NCBI GenBank assembly: GCA_000827265.1
Contig: KN834751.1
Location: 1,421,123 to 1,485,122, forward strand
Length of the DNA: 64,000 bases
Direction: 5' to 3'
DNA from: Collybiopsis luxurians FD-317 M1
Lineage: Eukaryota > Basidiomycota > Agaricomycetes > Agaricales > Omphalotaceae
A program made the translations under genes and the position numbers. Below are positions 44,001 to 55,266 of the stretch, in pieces (positions within the stretch are counted from its first letter, which is position 1; every line of letters begins with the position of its first letter). A model generated the notes under the pieces. It was not told where the DNA came from, ran no database searches, and was given only the letters and a program-made list of their open reading frames with translations.

Positions 44001-44317
44001 TTAGAACTGTCTTTGCTTGGGATTGATGTAGATTCATAAATTTCAGCAGGTTGTCCAGTAGGAGGAGGAGCATCACTAATTTGTGAAGGGGAAATAGGGT
44101 TATTAGGAGTATTATTATTGTTAATATTACCACTAGGGCAACTAGCATGTTGCCAGCTAGAGTCTGGAGGTGATGGTTGGGGCCAACCACTGGAATATGG
44201 TCCAGTTGTTCCCACACCAGTAGTAGGTACCGACAAACATTGATTTCTGCCATGTTGGTCACTGTCATGCTGACTGTCATGGCTTCCATGTTCAGATCCA
44301 TAGGTAGAAGAAGGCAT
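41060..44317 (-). pseudogene. gag and protease start of Ty3/gypsy element 2
   Basis: Minus-strand Gag starts MPSSTYGSEHGSHDSQ (44317). A Pro/Ser/Asn-rich region is followed by a coiled-coil-like segment (KAEKEHAYKAAQDAYEATGK) and a long acidic linker. The capsid region follows (VFEAWLLSLL, ALKWYDNEVIG, WTLKEVILGIFDY, YSTLV.FLDGLP), then a CCHC knuckle (CYGCGKAGHFANN, about 41740-41780) and the protease (LFDSGCTIEALNPAFV, 41155-41205; then LQLGTVGS). The frame changes at about 43885 inside a run of T, consistent with loss of one T. TGA codons at 42606, 42437, 42209 and 41152 fall where Arg fits. No RT, RNase H or integrase follows: the frame passes into Plavaka-2 near 41060. No LTR was identified. 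Confidence 0.75.
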
Positions 44318-45500
44318 TTTATTTGAGTTTTGGTATGGAAACCTTTGAGAGGGTTACAAATTGGAATTGTGTGTGCATATGTAGAAAGTAGAACTTCTAA
44401 TGTTTGGCTATAGTACTAGATGTTCAAAAAAGTGTAAGGGGGTTTGTATCTTTAAGATACAAGTTCTTAGTCACGCGAGATGAACATGACCAGGTTTATA
44501 GCCAGTAGTGTAGGTTACGGTAAGAAAAAAACTATCCACATATACATAACAAGGTGATTATAAAGGATGCAGATAAGATAACATAGATAAGAGATGTGAT
44601 AATGAGTTAGAGGCATTGCACTATTTGATGATGTTGATCTTGGGGGTCTGCCTATGATTCTGAATCTCACTTCTCTCTATGTTGTGAGTTTGCATCAATT
44701 GTAGGGAGCCCTTTGTTCACTTACCAACCCTGCACTCACTATGCTCACTGGAGCATGACACTAATGAAGATCTCTCTGGGTATGAAATGTGTTGCATGTC
44801 GAACAATTTCTAGAGCATTTGCCGCAGCTGCCACTATGGCACCCAAGGTCAAGTCCCATAAATAATGATGTGGATTCCAAAGGGGCACAAAATTATGTAA
44901 ATCACTGTTCAGCATTTGGAGCAGTCCTGCCTCTACCAAAGGTAAGTACATAGTGACCTCCTCGCTGCTCTTCATAATGTCCATCCCTGCAATAGAAGCA
45001 GCCTGTATCCCTCACCAGTGGTAACAACAGCAACGGTAATGAAATAGTCAAGATTGTGGAGATTAAGAGGGTGAGGAGGCAAAGGCAGCATGAGGTAGGT
45101 GAAACTGAGCTTCCCTAACATGGGATGCAAAAGCCATGGCAGTACTCCAGCAGTACTCCGACAGTACTCTATGCACATGATCCTGTGAACTCAATTTCTT
45201 TTCTTTTCTTTGCGTTGATATTCAGTATCTACTTGATTTCCTAGTCACATTGATTATTTTAAGTAGGTGACAGTTAAAAGCTCTCTATAGCATCAAAAAG
45301 GTTTTTGCAATAGCTCAAAATGTCTGCCATTGACTTACCAGGAGCCCACCAAGTCGGTGCGTTCAGTGAATTTGCTATTTATGCAAAAGAGCCCGATTGA
45401 ATTGAGTTCAGTCATAAGTCCAGTTATGCTCGGCATGCACCGGCACAAGTTGTACTGCCGCAGGTATGCCAGATGTACTGCCATGGCTCTTGCGTCCCGT
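44318..45500. other. leader of gypsy 2 and unassigned sequence
   Basis: A short palindrome (TTGTATCT, 3-base loop, AGATACAA) sits at about 44446-44466. A minus-strand frame at 44745-44984 (NFVPLWNPHHYLWDLTLGAI) is unrecognised. No LTR boundary could be fixed. Confidence 0.35.
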
Positions 45501-45502
45501 GT

Positions 45503-46909
45503 AACTCTCCCCCCTCGCACCAAAGCACATGATGTTCCAAAAGTCGGAAAACAAAGCTTGACTTCAGCAGACTTCAACTTCGTAATTACTAGCTAGATTC
45601 TCAGTATTCTCTCAGTAATATATTACAAGATTTGAATACAGCTATGTACAGTGACTGTAAGACTTAGAAAAAACTCTCTCGCAGTGCCGTACATTCTCGG
45701 ACATGTTCAGAACATGTTCCGAGACGAAGTCTTTATTATGCATCATACCTGTCGCCCACCACACTGCCCCTCGCTGATCCCCTTATTGCAGTGATCCCTG
45801 TGTGTCCCTGCCTCCCGCTCGCTGTTCCTGCCTCCCGCCCATTGTCCCGCCTATGGATGTGATATATTTTCTTATTTAACAGTTTAGTTATCATACAATG
45901 ACCCACTATGCTTCAGTTGAGACAGTAAATATGGAATAGATTTTATTATCGGGCTGTAGGTCTACAATATATGTATGTTATTAATTATCCATATATATGA
46001 ATTTAAGTACTATGTAGTATGGAGGGTAAAGTTCAGGTAATATTTCGGAGGCGGGACTGGGTGGGACAATAGGCGGGAGGTGGGAACAGCGAGCGGGAGG
46101 CAGGGACATACGGGGATCACTGCAATAAGGGNNNNNNNNNNNNNNNNNNNNNNNNNNNNNNNNNNNNNNNNNNNNNNNNNNNNNNNNNNNNNNNNNNNNN
46201 NNNNNNNNNAGACGAAGTCTTTATTATGCATCATACCTGTCGCCCACCACACTGCCCCTCGCTGATCCCCTTATTGCAGTGATCCCTGTGTGTCCCTGCC
46301 TCCCGCTCGCTGTTCCTGCCTCCCGCCCATTGTCCCGCCTATGGATGTGATATATTTTCTTATTTAACAGTTTAGTTATCATACAATGACCCACTATGCT
46401 TCAGTTGAGACAGTAAATATGGAATAGATTTTATTATCGGGCTGTAGGTCTACAATATATGTATGTTATTAATTATCCATATATATGAATTTAAGTACTA
46501 TGTAGTATGGAGGGTAAAGTTCAGGTAATATTTCGGAGGCGGGACTGGGTGGGACAATAGGCGGGAGGTGGGAACAGCGAGCGGGAGGCAGGGACATACG
46601 GGGATCACTGCAATAAGGGGATCAGCGAGGGGCAGCGTGGTGGGCGACAGGTATGATGCATAATAAAGACTTCGTCTCGGAACATGTTCCGAACATGTCC
46701 GAGAATGTACGGCACTGCGAGAGAGTTTTTTCTAAGTCTTACAGTCACTGTACATAACTATATTCAAATCTTGTAATATATTACTGAGAGAATACTGAGA
46801 ACCTAGCTAGTAATTACGAAGTTGAAGTCTGTTGAAGTAGAACTTCGTTTTCCGACTTTTGGAACATCACGTGATGGGTCACGTGCTTTGGCGCGAGTGG
46901 GGAGAGTTA
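45503..46909. mobile_element. foldback/MITE-like element with about 350-bp inverted repeats
   Basis: The sequence 45503-45853 reappears inverted at the right end (to 46909) with scattered differences. The outer ends read TAACTCTCC and GGAGAGTTA, compatible with TA target duplication. The AT-rich core (about 45855-46040) has no coding capacity. The element is interrupted by a gap, and 410 bp are repeated exactly on both sides of it (45722-46131 and 46210-46619). The true element is therefore probably about 920 bp. Confidence 0.65.
46132..46209. other. assembly gap (78 N)
   Basis: 78 Ns inside a palindromic element. The 410 bases ending at the gap and the 410 bases starting after it are the same sequence, as expected for two contig ends that overlap but were not merged. 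Confidence 0.85.
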
Positions 46910-46954
46910 GGGAAGCTGTGAAACTGAAAGCAGCAATGATGAAAGATGAAGGGA

Positions 46955-47195
46955 TCATTTTTTTTTATCAACCCTTGTTTAATCGCCCTATAGATTTTAG
47001 GGCCCAGGCCCGCCACCATCCGACGACGCCACGTGTGAGTCAATCACTATCGAACTCAGCAGTTTGTTCTTTCTTTAGGCATCGACTTTGTGTCTTGTGT
47101 CGGGCTCTTGGGTTGTGTAGAAGCCCTATCAAAACATCATACAAATACGGCAAAAAAATCAAAACTGCAAAACTTTTTGCAAACGGCTGTAACTG
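46955..47195. repeat. second copy of the MITE at 16331, left end missing
   Basis: Shares with 16385-16619 the blocks GGRCCCAGRCCC, ACGACGCCA, TGTGWGTCAAT, CAGCAGTTTG, GGCTTTGTGTC/CGACTTTGTGTC and the terminal CAAAACTTTTTGCAAACRGCTGTAA. It keeps CpG at sites that read TpG or CpA in the first copy, so it is the younger or less methylated one. Confidence 0.6.
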
Positions 47196-47244
47196 TGTCG
47201 TAAAGAATTAATTCACCGATTCGGTTTGTTACTGTAAAAATCCG

Positions 47245-47370
47245 CGGACAGAAGTTTTGGGGTTTGCACGTGTCACTCAGATCGGGTCGTTAACCGTGTT
47301 GTAAAAATTTTGTTAACCGAAGCGGAAGTTTTGAGGTTTACACGTGTCACTATCGACATACAAGTTCGCG
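47245..47370. repeat. short tandem duplication
   Basis: GGAAGTTTTGAGGTTTACAC plus GTGTCACT (about 47325) repeats GACAGAAGTTTTGGGGTTTG plus CACGTGTCACT (about 47246), a spacing of about 80 bp. A GTTAAC-containing spacer lies between. No coding content. Confidence 0.5.
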
Positions 47371-47401
47371 CTCCGTTAACTGTGCTATAATGAATAAAGC
47401 A

Positions 47402-47719
47402 AGAGGTCGTTAAGATTCAGATCGGGGATACGAACGGGTTCGCGTGCTGTGCTGACTAAGATTTGGGCGCTAATAAATCCAGCAGCTACTTGAGCGTAAA
47501 TGAGCGATACAAAAGTTAAAAGCCCCAATGATCTTTACAGGGAGTCTACTGAGAGTACATTGGCAGCACATTCAGCCCAATATCCAACAAAGAGTAAGCG
47601 GAACACATCTTTGTTGAGCCAAGTGTCGGATGTATGGATTACGTGGTCAACTGTATTTGGAAGGGGGGGTGTCCTTCTACGCGAGTCTTCTCGTATCCCC
47701 GATCTGAATCTTAACGGCC
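47402..47719. mobile_element. small inverted-repeat element (about 318 bp)
   Basis: The left end starts AGAGGTCGTTAAGATTCAGA (47402, repeat 32 bp). The right end, read on the other strand, starts AGAGGCCGTTAAGATTCAGA (47719). The 32-bp repeats differ at only two or three bases. No transposase. The enclosed 76-codon frame is probably chance. A clean target-site duplication was not seen. Confidence 0.55.
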
Positions 47720-48063
47720 TCTTTAAATAAAGTCAATTGTTAAATCATTGAACGCTAGCTGGGAAAAGCTGTAGTCAATGAAATAAAATTAACAGCACCA
47801 GGTGTACACCCCTCTTCGAATCCGTCATACTCTTTCTTTCTCTCACCTATGGCGCTAGAGAGTGTACTTTCGTATGTTCCGACTGGCTTATTGGATGTTG
47901 CACTTACTAGCCTCGGTTTTTGCATAGATTTTTCTCTCGAGCTCATAGAATTCATATTGAAAACTGCAATTTCGTTGCTTCCGCTCAGCCTCACCATGTA
48001 CCCCCTCTCAGTCCACCAGCGAGCAGCGTGAGCCCTCCAACTCCATCAGCAAGTTCTCGCAGT
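47720..48063. other. 5' region of the 432-codon gene
   Basis: Probable promoter and leader of the following gene. The reading frame of its first exon is open back to 47920 but without an ATG. A separate ATG frame at 47849 could contribute an upstream exon. Confidence 0.35.
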
Positions 48064-49530
48064 ATGGACGCTCCAAGTCGACCAGCGAGCTCTCCCATTC
48101 CACCAGTTACGCCAGTAAACTCTGAAGCTTTGTTCATACCAGTCGCGGCCTCCTCAGTAGACCAGCCACGTGTGAAAGAATCACCTTTTGAGCTCTATGG
48201 GCGCACACTCCTAGTTGCAAAACGAGGATATGCCTTATGGAAGCCTAAACCCCAGGGTGTATCCCTACCAGATGCCTACAAACAAGAAGGAGCCCGTATT
48301 GGAGATGTTGGGTTTTTGAATGAATATGGAGGGTTTTCGTATCTCTTTAATGTCTTTCGCTCTGCAGATGATCCCATAAATTTAGGCAGAGTACCTCCAG
48401 ATTTCATACCATTTCCAATAGAAAATCACCATAGCATCGAGGAATATCTGGAGGAATTTGAACCAGGCTCGCATGTTGCTAGCGAGCCCTCTGAAATCTC
48501 CAAAAGCAACATTCTATTTCCCGAAGGACAAGCACCAATCCCGTATGTTTTCCATTACTGACATTATATAGATCACCTGCTGAAGCATCATGAAATTTTA
48601 GAGGCGTTCCAGAGGATGTGGGTGCAGGATTGACATTTACCTCATCGGCTATTGAGGGTGCTTTTCTCATATTGCCGGAAGGAGGAAAGAGAGTCGATTA
48701 TCGGCACTGGATTACCCTCTACAACTACACTGCGAAATGTGCTCAGGCATGGTACAAATTTATTAATGGGGACCTAGATCAAGGAGGTCAGGCTATGGGA
48801 CTACGTGAAGGCCTATATCTTGTCACTGGCTGTGACAAGGCGCGAGCCTGGGGTGCGGCATCATTCAACAGTGCAAGGCCGCAAGAAAAACCAGTTCACC
48901 TAGATTTTGTTCCCAAAGTAGCTGATAGAATTGGTGGAATACCTGGATACAGGTTTAGCAGATGTGACTATGCAGCAACTTCAAGTGGAGCAGATGTCTT
49001 TGGAACACAATCAGGTTGTGTATTTCTGCGTGGCTTCAGAATTGCCATCCGATGGGGTACAAAAAATCCATTCAAGTTGGTCTCGGAAGTAACTTTCACT
49101 GCCAATATGGATGCTGATGAATTCATGCGGAGTATTCACACTGCCACCCACCATTCTTCCAATCCAGAGTTGCACTTGGTCACTGGAGATCCTTTTCCTG
49201 GTGGTTCAAGTTACGATGATGAGGCAAGTCTCCCCGAACGCTATCATGTAGGTGGTCAATGATGCTGAAATGTAAGCAATTGATAATTTTGATGAAAAAA
49301 TCCAGGTATATCATCCTTTGGATGGGATTAATAGATGGATATTGGATAATGTGAGTTTTGCACTCAAATAGTTCAACTGATCCAATTCTAAATTCCTCTA
49401 GCATAATGAAGTGGATATTGCAATAACTCATGATGCAGACTGGGCCTCAATTGTTCAAGAAGCAAGTATTAGTTCTGGCAAATTGGCACCTCTTCTGATG
49501 ATCCTCACTCGATGCAGTTTGAAAATGTAA
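48064..49530 (+). CDS. conserved mushroom protein of unknown function, four exons
   Basis: Exons 48064-48542, 48602-49247, 49306-49350 and 49402-49530 sum to 1,299 nt (432 codons plus TAA). All junctions are GT-AG and in frame, with introns of 51-59 nt. The N-terminus is a low-complexity Pro/Ser region. A globular part then carries phrases I recall from a large Agaricomycete family without assigned function: YALWKPKPQG, ARIGDVGFL, FSYLFNVFRSADDPIN, EGAFLILPEGG, LYLVTGCDKARAWGAASF, YHPLDGINRWILDN and THDADWASIV. No transmembrane segment or catalytic motif seen. No stops or frameshifts. The start is the in-frame ATG at 48064; an upstream spliced start is possible. The next gene starts only about 190 bases downstream. 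Confidence 0.75.
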
Positions 49531-49723
49531 TGCCTTGTGAGTCCGACTTGATTCAGGATCTGGGCAGGCGTCTCAAAATTAGAAAAGCCGAATGTCAGTG
49601 CCCTGAAGCGATGTGGAATATCAACTTATCCGGATTCCAATTATTATAGATTGTACATATGCTTGTTTCCGTGAAGATGACACTACACAAAACAACATCG
49701 TGAACACCGATAGCTCAGTCACA

Positions 49724-52700
49724 ATGAGACTTCACCCAACTGACCGAGGGACAAATACTACCCGATTCTGGGAAAGATCGCAAGCAACGTACTCCTCCGA
49801 ATCTTGGAAGGAATATTATAGAACTTCCGAGGAAAACTTGAAGCTATATTCGTTTGGACAACCCCCAGATTTCGAAGCTTTGGCTGCTCCAGATGCTTTC
49901 GAGAACAAAAGATATAAATTTGCGAAAAGGCGAGGAGACGAGACGAGCTCGAGTAGCTCGCACGATAGCAATAGAAGAGCAGCAGTGAGATCTAGATATG
50001 TTACACCACGAGCGAGCGTTGTGTCACTGGATAGTCCAGCAGCTAGTTTGTTTCTTTCTTTATCTAAACTGACGACGCCTAATTCGTTTTCCTTGTTCAA
50101 GGTCAATTTGACCCGCGACCGTGCAGTCAGTTATCACAGACGTACGTAAACTACTATCATCGGGGCAGCGAGGGCGACGCTGAACACCGCCACCCAATCG
50201 AGTTGGACGAAGGGGCCAACGTCGAGACTCGCAGCGAATTTTCAAGACACTCTTCATATTCGTGTGACCATGGATACGATGCTTCCAGCTCTCGTCGAGA
50301 ATTACATCAATCCTGGGGTTCCAGTAATCGGTCCTATTTTTCATCCTACGCGGCTAGTGAAGAGATTTCTATTTGTTCAAACCGGCGTAGCGAGGATTGG
50401 CCCAGCAGCGGCGGGCGACCGTCCTCGGGGATGATTTCCATCTCGTCTGCTCGCAGCACAGATCTGAGTGTTCAGGAAGCAAGAGTACGTCTTTAGATTT
50501 TTTTGTTCTTCTGATCCTGATCGTCTTCTTTTTTCAGTCTCCTTCGAACGATGGCGACTCTCTTAATTGGGACCTGCTCGGACCTCCAGCTTCAGTTCTG
50601 ATTACCGCAATTCATCATGACCAAAATCTCCAAGGTACTCGATCCCCACTCTCCGACGTCATCGCAGGAACGAGCTCAAACCAAGGGATGCTCAAACCTG
50701 CAACGGACGATTTCGATGACTCGTATATCTTCTCCGGACTTATGCTGAGTGGTAACGCAATGTCTTTCGAGGAAGGAGAGGAGCCAGAGCTTGACTTCGT
50801 GAGAAAACAAGCTGATGAGGGAAGACTTGATGGTGAAGACGTTACGAGTAGTTCTGGCTTTGATCAAGGTCGCTCGGTCAGTCTGTTTGATGATTTTATC
50901 TTACATCCTGCTCCTCACAATCTTGTCCATACAGCCTGGAACGTTCAATCCAGTACGAGCTGCTACAACTTCAGCTGCATATCCTGGGCATGACGGTAAG
51001 CGTTCTGTCCGGAGTCACTCCGACGGGCACCCCACTATTACGGGACCCTGTTCATTGATACCAAATTTAGAAACTTCTCCATCTCAGACTCCGCCACCTT
51101 TGGCTTCCTCTTCCCTCGCGTCTTCAGTTCTAGAAAACATAAACACATCACCCCAAACTCAGGCTCAATTCGATATCACCTTCACGGATGGACTGAATGT
51201 TCATTCAGCTAGTGCCAGAACGAATCGTAGAAGGAGTATTATACGCCGCAGTCTGGGAGCTCTGGGTAGTATCAAGTCTCCTAATAACAGGTTCTCTCCG
51301 GGACCGAATTCATCCGTATCGCCTGTATTTTCAACGCATAACATTGGACCTGGTTTCGACGGGTATCGATCCTTCAAATCGTTTTTGTCTGATGAACCGA
51401 TGGAATCTCCCGAGTCCATGCCATCCTCATCTGCGCTAAAATCTGGACCTGCCTCTGTCTATGGTGTATCTGCAGTATCCATGTCACCTTCCACCGCCGC
51501 ATCTAGCAGGTCTTCCAGCTTGTTCCCCTACGATGAACTGTTTCAGAAAAACCCCAATGATTGGGGTGGGAAGGAGCATTGGAGGCGAGAATGGGTTGTG
51601 AGAAAGGAGCAGAAGAGCAAGGATAAGAATAGGAGTCAGGTCGTGGGTGAAGTAAATAGGCGCAAGGAGGGTTCACAATTAATGCAAGGAGCTGGCGAGA
51701 GACGGAACCCGGGCGAAGCGAGTGCTGAAGAACCGGACGAGAAGATAAAGGACGCTAAGTATCGCGGAATGCCTGTCGGTACAAAGGAAATATGGGGGAA
51801 TTTTTTGCTGGGGAGGTTTAATGTTACGCGGAAGGACAGGGTATCTCGGAGCGCTCCTGGAGGAAAAGATGTTAAAGAGCCAGGGAAGGAGCCAAATGAG
51901 ATCAGTGCTGATGTAGATGCTGCCGGAAAAAGAACTCAGACTTTCAAGAGGGACGTCAGTCAAGATGTCGGAAAAGTGAGGGCAACGCACGACCGAAGTC
52001 GAGTTGACGCTGAGGCAAAGGTGGAGGTCTCAGGTAAGTGGTCGTTTTACGCTTTATCCAAATACTTATGGAGTAATTGCTAAATTTCCGCCCCCCTAGC
52101 GAAAGAAGCAACAGCAGGAGCAGCAAGTGACGCTAGCAAACCACCTCAACAGAGGATCTTCATCAGACGTTTACGGGGCGAAACACAGAACTATGGCGAC
52201 GATTATACCCATAATCCTAGTAAAATCACATCATACTTGACCTCGGTTCTCGCAAAACAATCCATATCCATTCAAACGATAAATGAGGACACGGATTTTC
52301 TTGCTGAGCAACCGACATTCTCTCGAGATACGCTTGCGTCACCTCCTTTACCCCTTGCCTCGTCCGTCACGGATAGTGAAGGGGTAGTTGTGCTCGCTTC
52401 CTCATCCTCCTCCTCTCGAAGGAGTCCTTTTGACTCACATCATCCCGCTATCCTTGTTAAACGACACTCTAAAGCTGCTGCATTCTCAATTATCCGGCAG
52501 TACTCCCAAGATCGCACAGGAAGTCCGAGAGCTCAACGTCACAATGTTATCATGCTTGCGCCTAGAAATGTTCAGGAGAGGACGGTTATTGACCGCCACG
52601 AGGCTGTTCGAACGGCATCTTCGCCAGGGGGCTTCGACAGCATGCGGAGAAAGGAAAAGGGTAAGGGGAGGGGTAAGGGCAAATATGGCAAGGACGATAA

Positions 52701-54186
52701 GGAAGAGAAACAGAGCGGAGAAAATTTGAAGAAGGACAAAAGCAGAGCGAACCTGTCTTCTTTGAAGGGTACACAGAACAGTAGCCGCCGAGTGTCCGAA
52801 CGTGATCAGGAGGTGAAAACTCAGATCAAAAGTGATGGGCAGATTCAACTGATTCGCAGCGACATTGAAGATGTAAGAATTTTGGGTTCACGAGGCAAAG
52901 GTAGGAAGGATATACCGGACTCGGACGGCGCTGGTCCCAGCGCGTACGATGTTAGGACTCGGACGGCTCCCCTAATTCACTACAAGCCAGTGAAGTATGC
53001 TCTGGATGGGAAGTCCAAGTCGGCTGTTGATCAAGATACCCGATATGGATGGAACAGGGTTAAAGGGAAGAGGGTCAAGGTGCTCGACGACGAAGGTAGA
53101 GGGGATGAGCACGGCAGTGGAGTAAGAAGTTCGAGGGAGAATTATAAGCGCGCCTATGGTACTCTGGACCAGCCGCTGAAGTCCCTCAGTAGTATTGAAG
53201 CACCTTCCACTCGAATGGAAAGCAGCAGCTCGCAGACTCATCATTCGATCTTGTCTACAGCTTCACGGTCGTCGAACATTCTCAAACGTGTCTTAACCTC
53301 AATTTCTCCCAGTACTGTATCCTCCCAGACGGACTACAGTGCCAGCGCTAGGGACATCACGCCTATTCAATCGACAAATCCGGATATCTCAGTGCCATAT
53401 GTCCCACCGTGGGTTACTATTGCCCGTCAGGAACAGGAATTGCAACGCGGTGTTCTTGGGCAGTTGAAGCATTCTCTTGAAAACATTGGCTTGTTGTCTT
53501 CCAAGAAAGGCAGTGAAAAGAAGAGCAGACTTTACCACAAGAAAATGGATGTGTTATCTTGCGTTCCAACAGATGCTTATTTTATGCTGCTCCCTCTCTG
53601 GCCTGCAGAAACGGATGCTTATTCGCAACGCTCGTCTCCGTTCAGGGTTCCTTCCATTCCCTTTGATGACCGACGATATCTATTGGTATTCTATGAGCCC
53701 CTGAACTCTGAAGGGTTGACAAAAGGTACCTCGTCGTCGTCCACTAGCGATCTTCGCAAAATTCTCCTCCCAGGGTTCCATGCTATGGCCAGGCAAGTTT
53801 CTCACAGCGAGCTAGAAAGTACCGGGGTACGAGTTCCCGAGCAAGGAATTTCTGTTAACAGTCCACTGGAGGATGCCTTTACCCACATGCCTCGCTCGCT
53901 CGCTCACACTCTCCATTCTTCCACTGGCGACAATAGCTCTGCGCAACTCTGTATTATCGGTACTTCGAATTCTCGCGATGCCGGGGTAGAGTTTAACCCA
54001 GAAGCCTTAGTAGAGTTGGATCTATGTACAGTTTTGAACGAGCGGCGGAGATCTCTACCTCCTGGAATGGTGGTGGAGCAGCTCGACCCGAAGCAGACGA
54101 TGACAGTAGAACTTACTCCAGTTGGTAGTGCGGTCATGGAAATGATATGGGTTGGAGGATTAGCATTAATGAGTTTTGAAAGTTAA
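49724..54186 (+). CDS. large Ser-rich host protein of unknown function, five exons
   Basis: Exons by my reading: 49724-50145, 50235-50484, 50538-50876, 50935-52033 and 52100-54186. The total is 4,197 nt, exactly 1,399 codons with the TAA. The introns (53-89 nt) all have GT...AG ends and keep frame. The product is mostly low complexity: serine runs, Ser/Pro segments, a basic block (KEKGKGRGKGKYGKDDKEEK, about 52655) and charged tracts. Short more ordered patches remain, such as NPNDWGGKEHWRREWVV, PYVPPWVTIARQEQEL, CVPTDAYFMLLPLWP and the C-terminal VELTPVGSAVMEMIWVG. The look is of a largely disordered regulatory or scaffold protein. No domain recognised. GC content and CpG are clearly higher than in the transposon block, and no internal stop is present, so it is an ordinary host gene. 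The ATG could lie further upstream. Confidence 0.75.
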
Positions 54187-54240
54187 ATGTATGTTATTTA
54201 ATTATCTTTTTCTTTGTATGTTTGGGTTATGTTTCCCAAT

Positions 54241-54332
54241 TAGTCGAGCTGTGTCCACCAACTTGTAGACGAGGCAGAATATCTTCCCTTAAGGAAGCTG
54301 GGTCTGTGCTTCGATGTGTGGCAATGATATAC
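54241..54332 (+). pseudogene. 3' end fragment of an F-box gene
   Basis: VDEAEYLPLRKLGLCFDV in the frame ending at TGA near 54331 matches VDEAEYLPL..MGLYF at the end of F-box copy B (about 6215-6270). The DNA also matches (GTCGAGCTG, then TAGACGARGCAGARTATCTT). Nothing of the rest of the gene lies nearby, since the large host gene ends at 54186. Confidence 0.7.
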
Positions 54333-54981
54333 CTACTCTATCTCGTCTGTGTATGTGGGAAGTACTTCTTGAGAGAGATGCGGGGAAGATATTTTCTACC
54401 AGGTCAGAGTGGAGGGAGGCTATGGAAGGAACTCGGCGGACGAAGAAAGGCTTCTGTCAGGTCTGAAGTCTGGGAACCGGGAGACGAAGGAAGAGCCTAG
54501 GACCAAGGTTTTACATTTTTAAGCTGTTTGCAGGTTGGTGCCGAGACTAGTCAGAACCTCTTTTTTCACACCCACTAAACGCTATTGACCCAACCTGTTT
54601 CCAGAAACACGTGGGCATATGCGTCATAGCTTTTGAGTGTCTATTTGTAGGATTTTCGAAACGTTAAGTTCATTGCATCCCGCTATTGAGTGAAAGTGCA
54701 CATTGTTGAGCGCAGGATTACGGAGAGACTTAATGGCGATGTTAGGACGAAGCTAGATAACACAAATGAGTATATACTAGCACTATAAGCCCCACACATA
54801 GTGAATGTCCCACAGCCGACAGGTTATACTAATCCAATACCGTGTCGCCGGGTACTTTAGGGTAAGGTTGGACCGAGTTAAATTGACTGGTCAATCTATC
54901 TGAACCCCATTCGCCCCGTCAAACAGGTTAGCCATTAATGAAAAAAATCATTACTCATCATGAGTCCCTATTACTGAGTAA
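54333..54981. other. intergenic, no gene seen
   Basis: A 92-codon plus-strand frame (54222-54500) spans the F-box fragment in a different frame and is not believed. The rest is unstructured spacer. Confidence 0.4.
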
Positions 54982-55266
54982 CTATTCTCCGGGTACATAG
55001 AACGAAGATTGTAGAGTACCTGTGCGATCAATTATGAATTTTCTCTGGTCATTGACTGCCTCAATGCGACCAATTAGACACTGTACAACGCTCATATCGA
55101 CCACCTCTATATTTCCCATCTGCTCGTAATATGGCACATATCTGCCAAGCCGCGGGTCGTCTAAACAGGGCCTACCCGCACTGGATACCAAGCTCGCGGG
55201 GCCAGTTTCCCAGTCCCGCCCGTGGGCTAATTCAGTAAAATGGATTGAGACGTTTGTCAATATCAA
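54982..55266 (-). pseudogene. C-terminal fragment of a transposon-type protein
   Basis: The minus-strand frame reads HFTELAHGRDWETGPASLVS, then LDDPRLGRYVPYYEQMGNIE, VVQCLIGRIEA and FIIDRTGTLQSSFYVPGE, stop TAG. I recall closely similar endings (CLIGRI..., IDRSG) from repeated mushroom proteins found in transposons, but cannot name the family with certainty. No upstream part of the gene is present, so it is a truncated remnant. Confidence 0.45.

Noticed and set aside
44440..44470. Palindrome TTGTATCT/AGATACAA as a terminator or tRNA-like structure
   Set aside because: The stem is AT-rich and only 8 bp, with no tRNA box motifs. It is most likely chance in the retroelement leader.
46010..46265. 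Frames spanning the 78-N gap
   Set aside because: They run through Ns and through a falsely duplicated palindromic arm.
47500..47730. 76-codon frame inside the small inverted-repeat element as a transposase
   Set aside because: Too short and without motifs; it also runs over the terminal repeat itself.
49240..49262. Frameshift or early stop at the end of the 432-codon gene
   Set aside because: A 58-nt GT-AG intron (49248-49305) restores the frame perfectly into YHPLDGINRWILDN.
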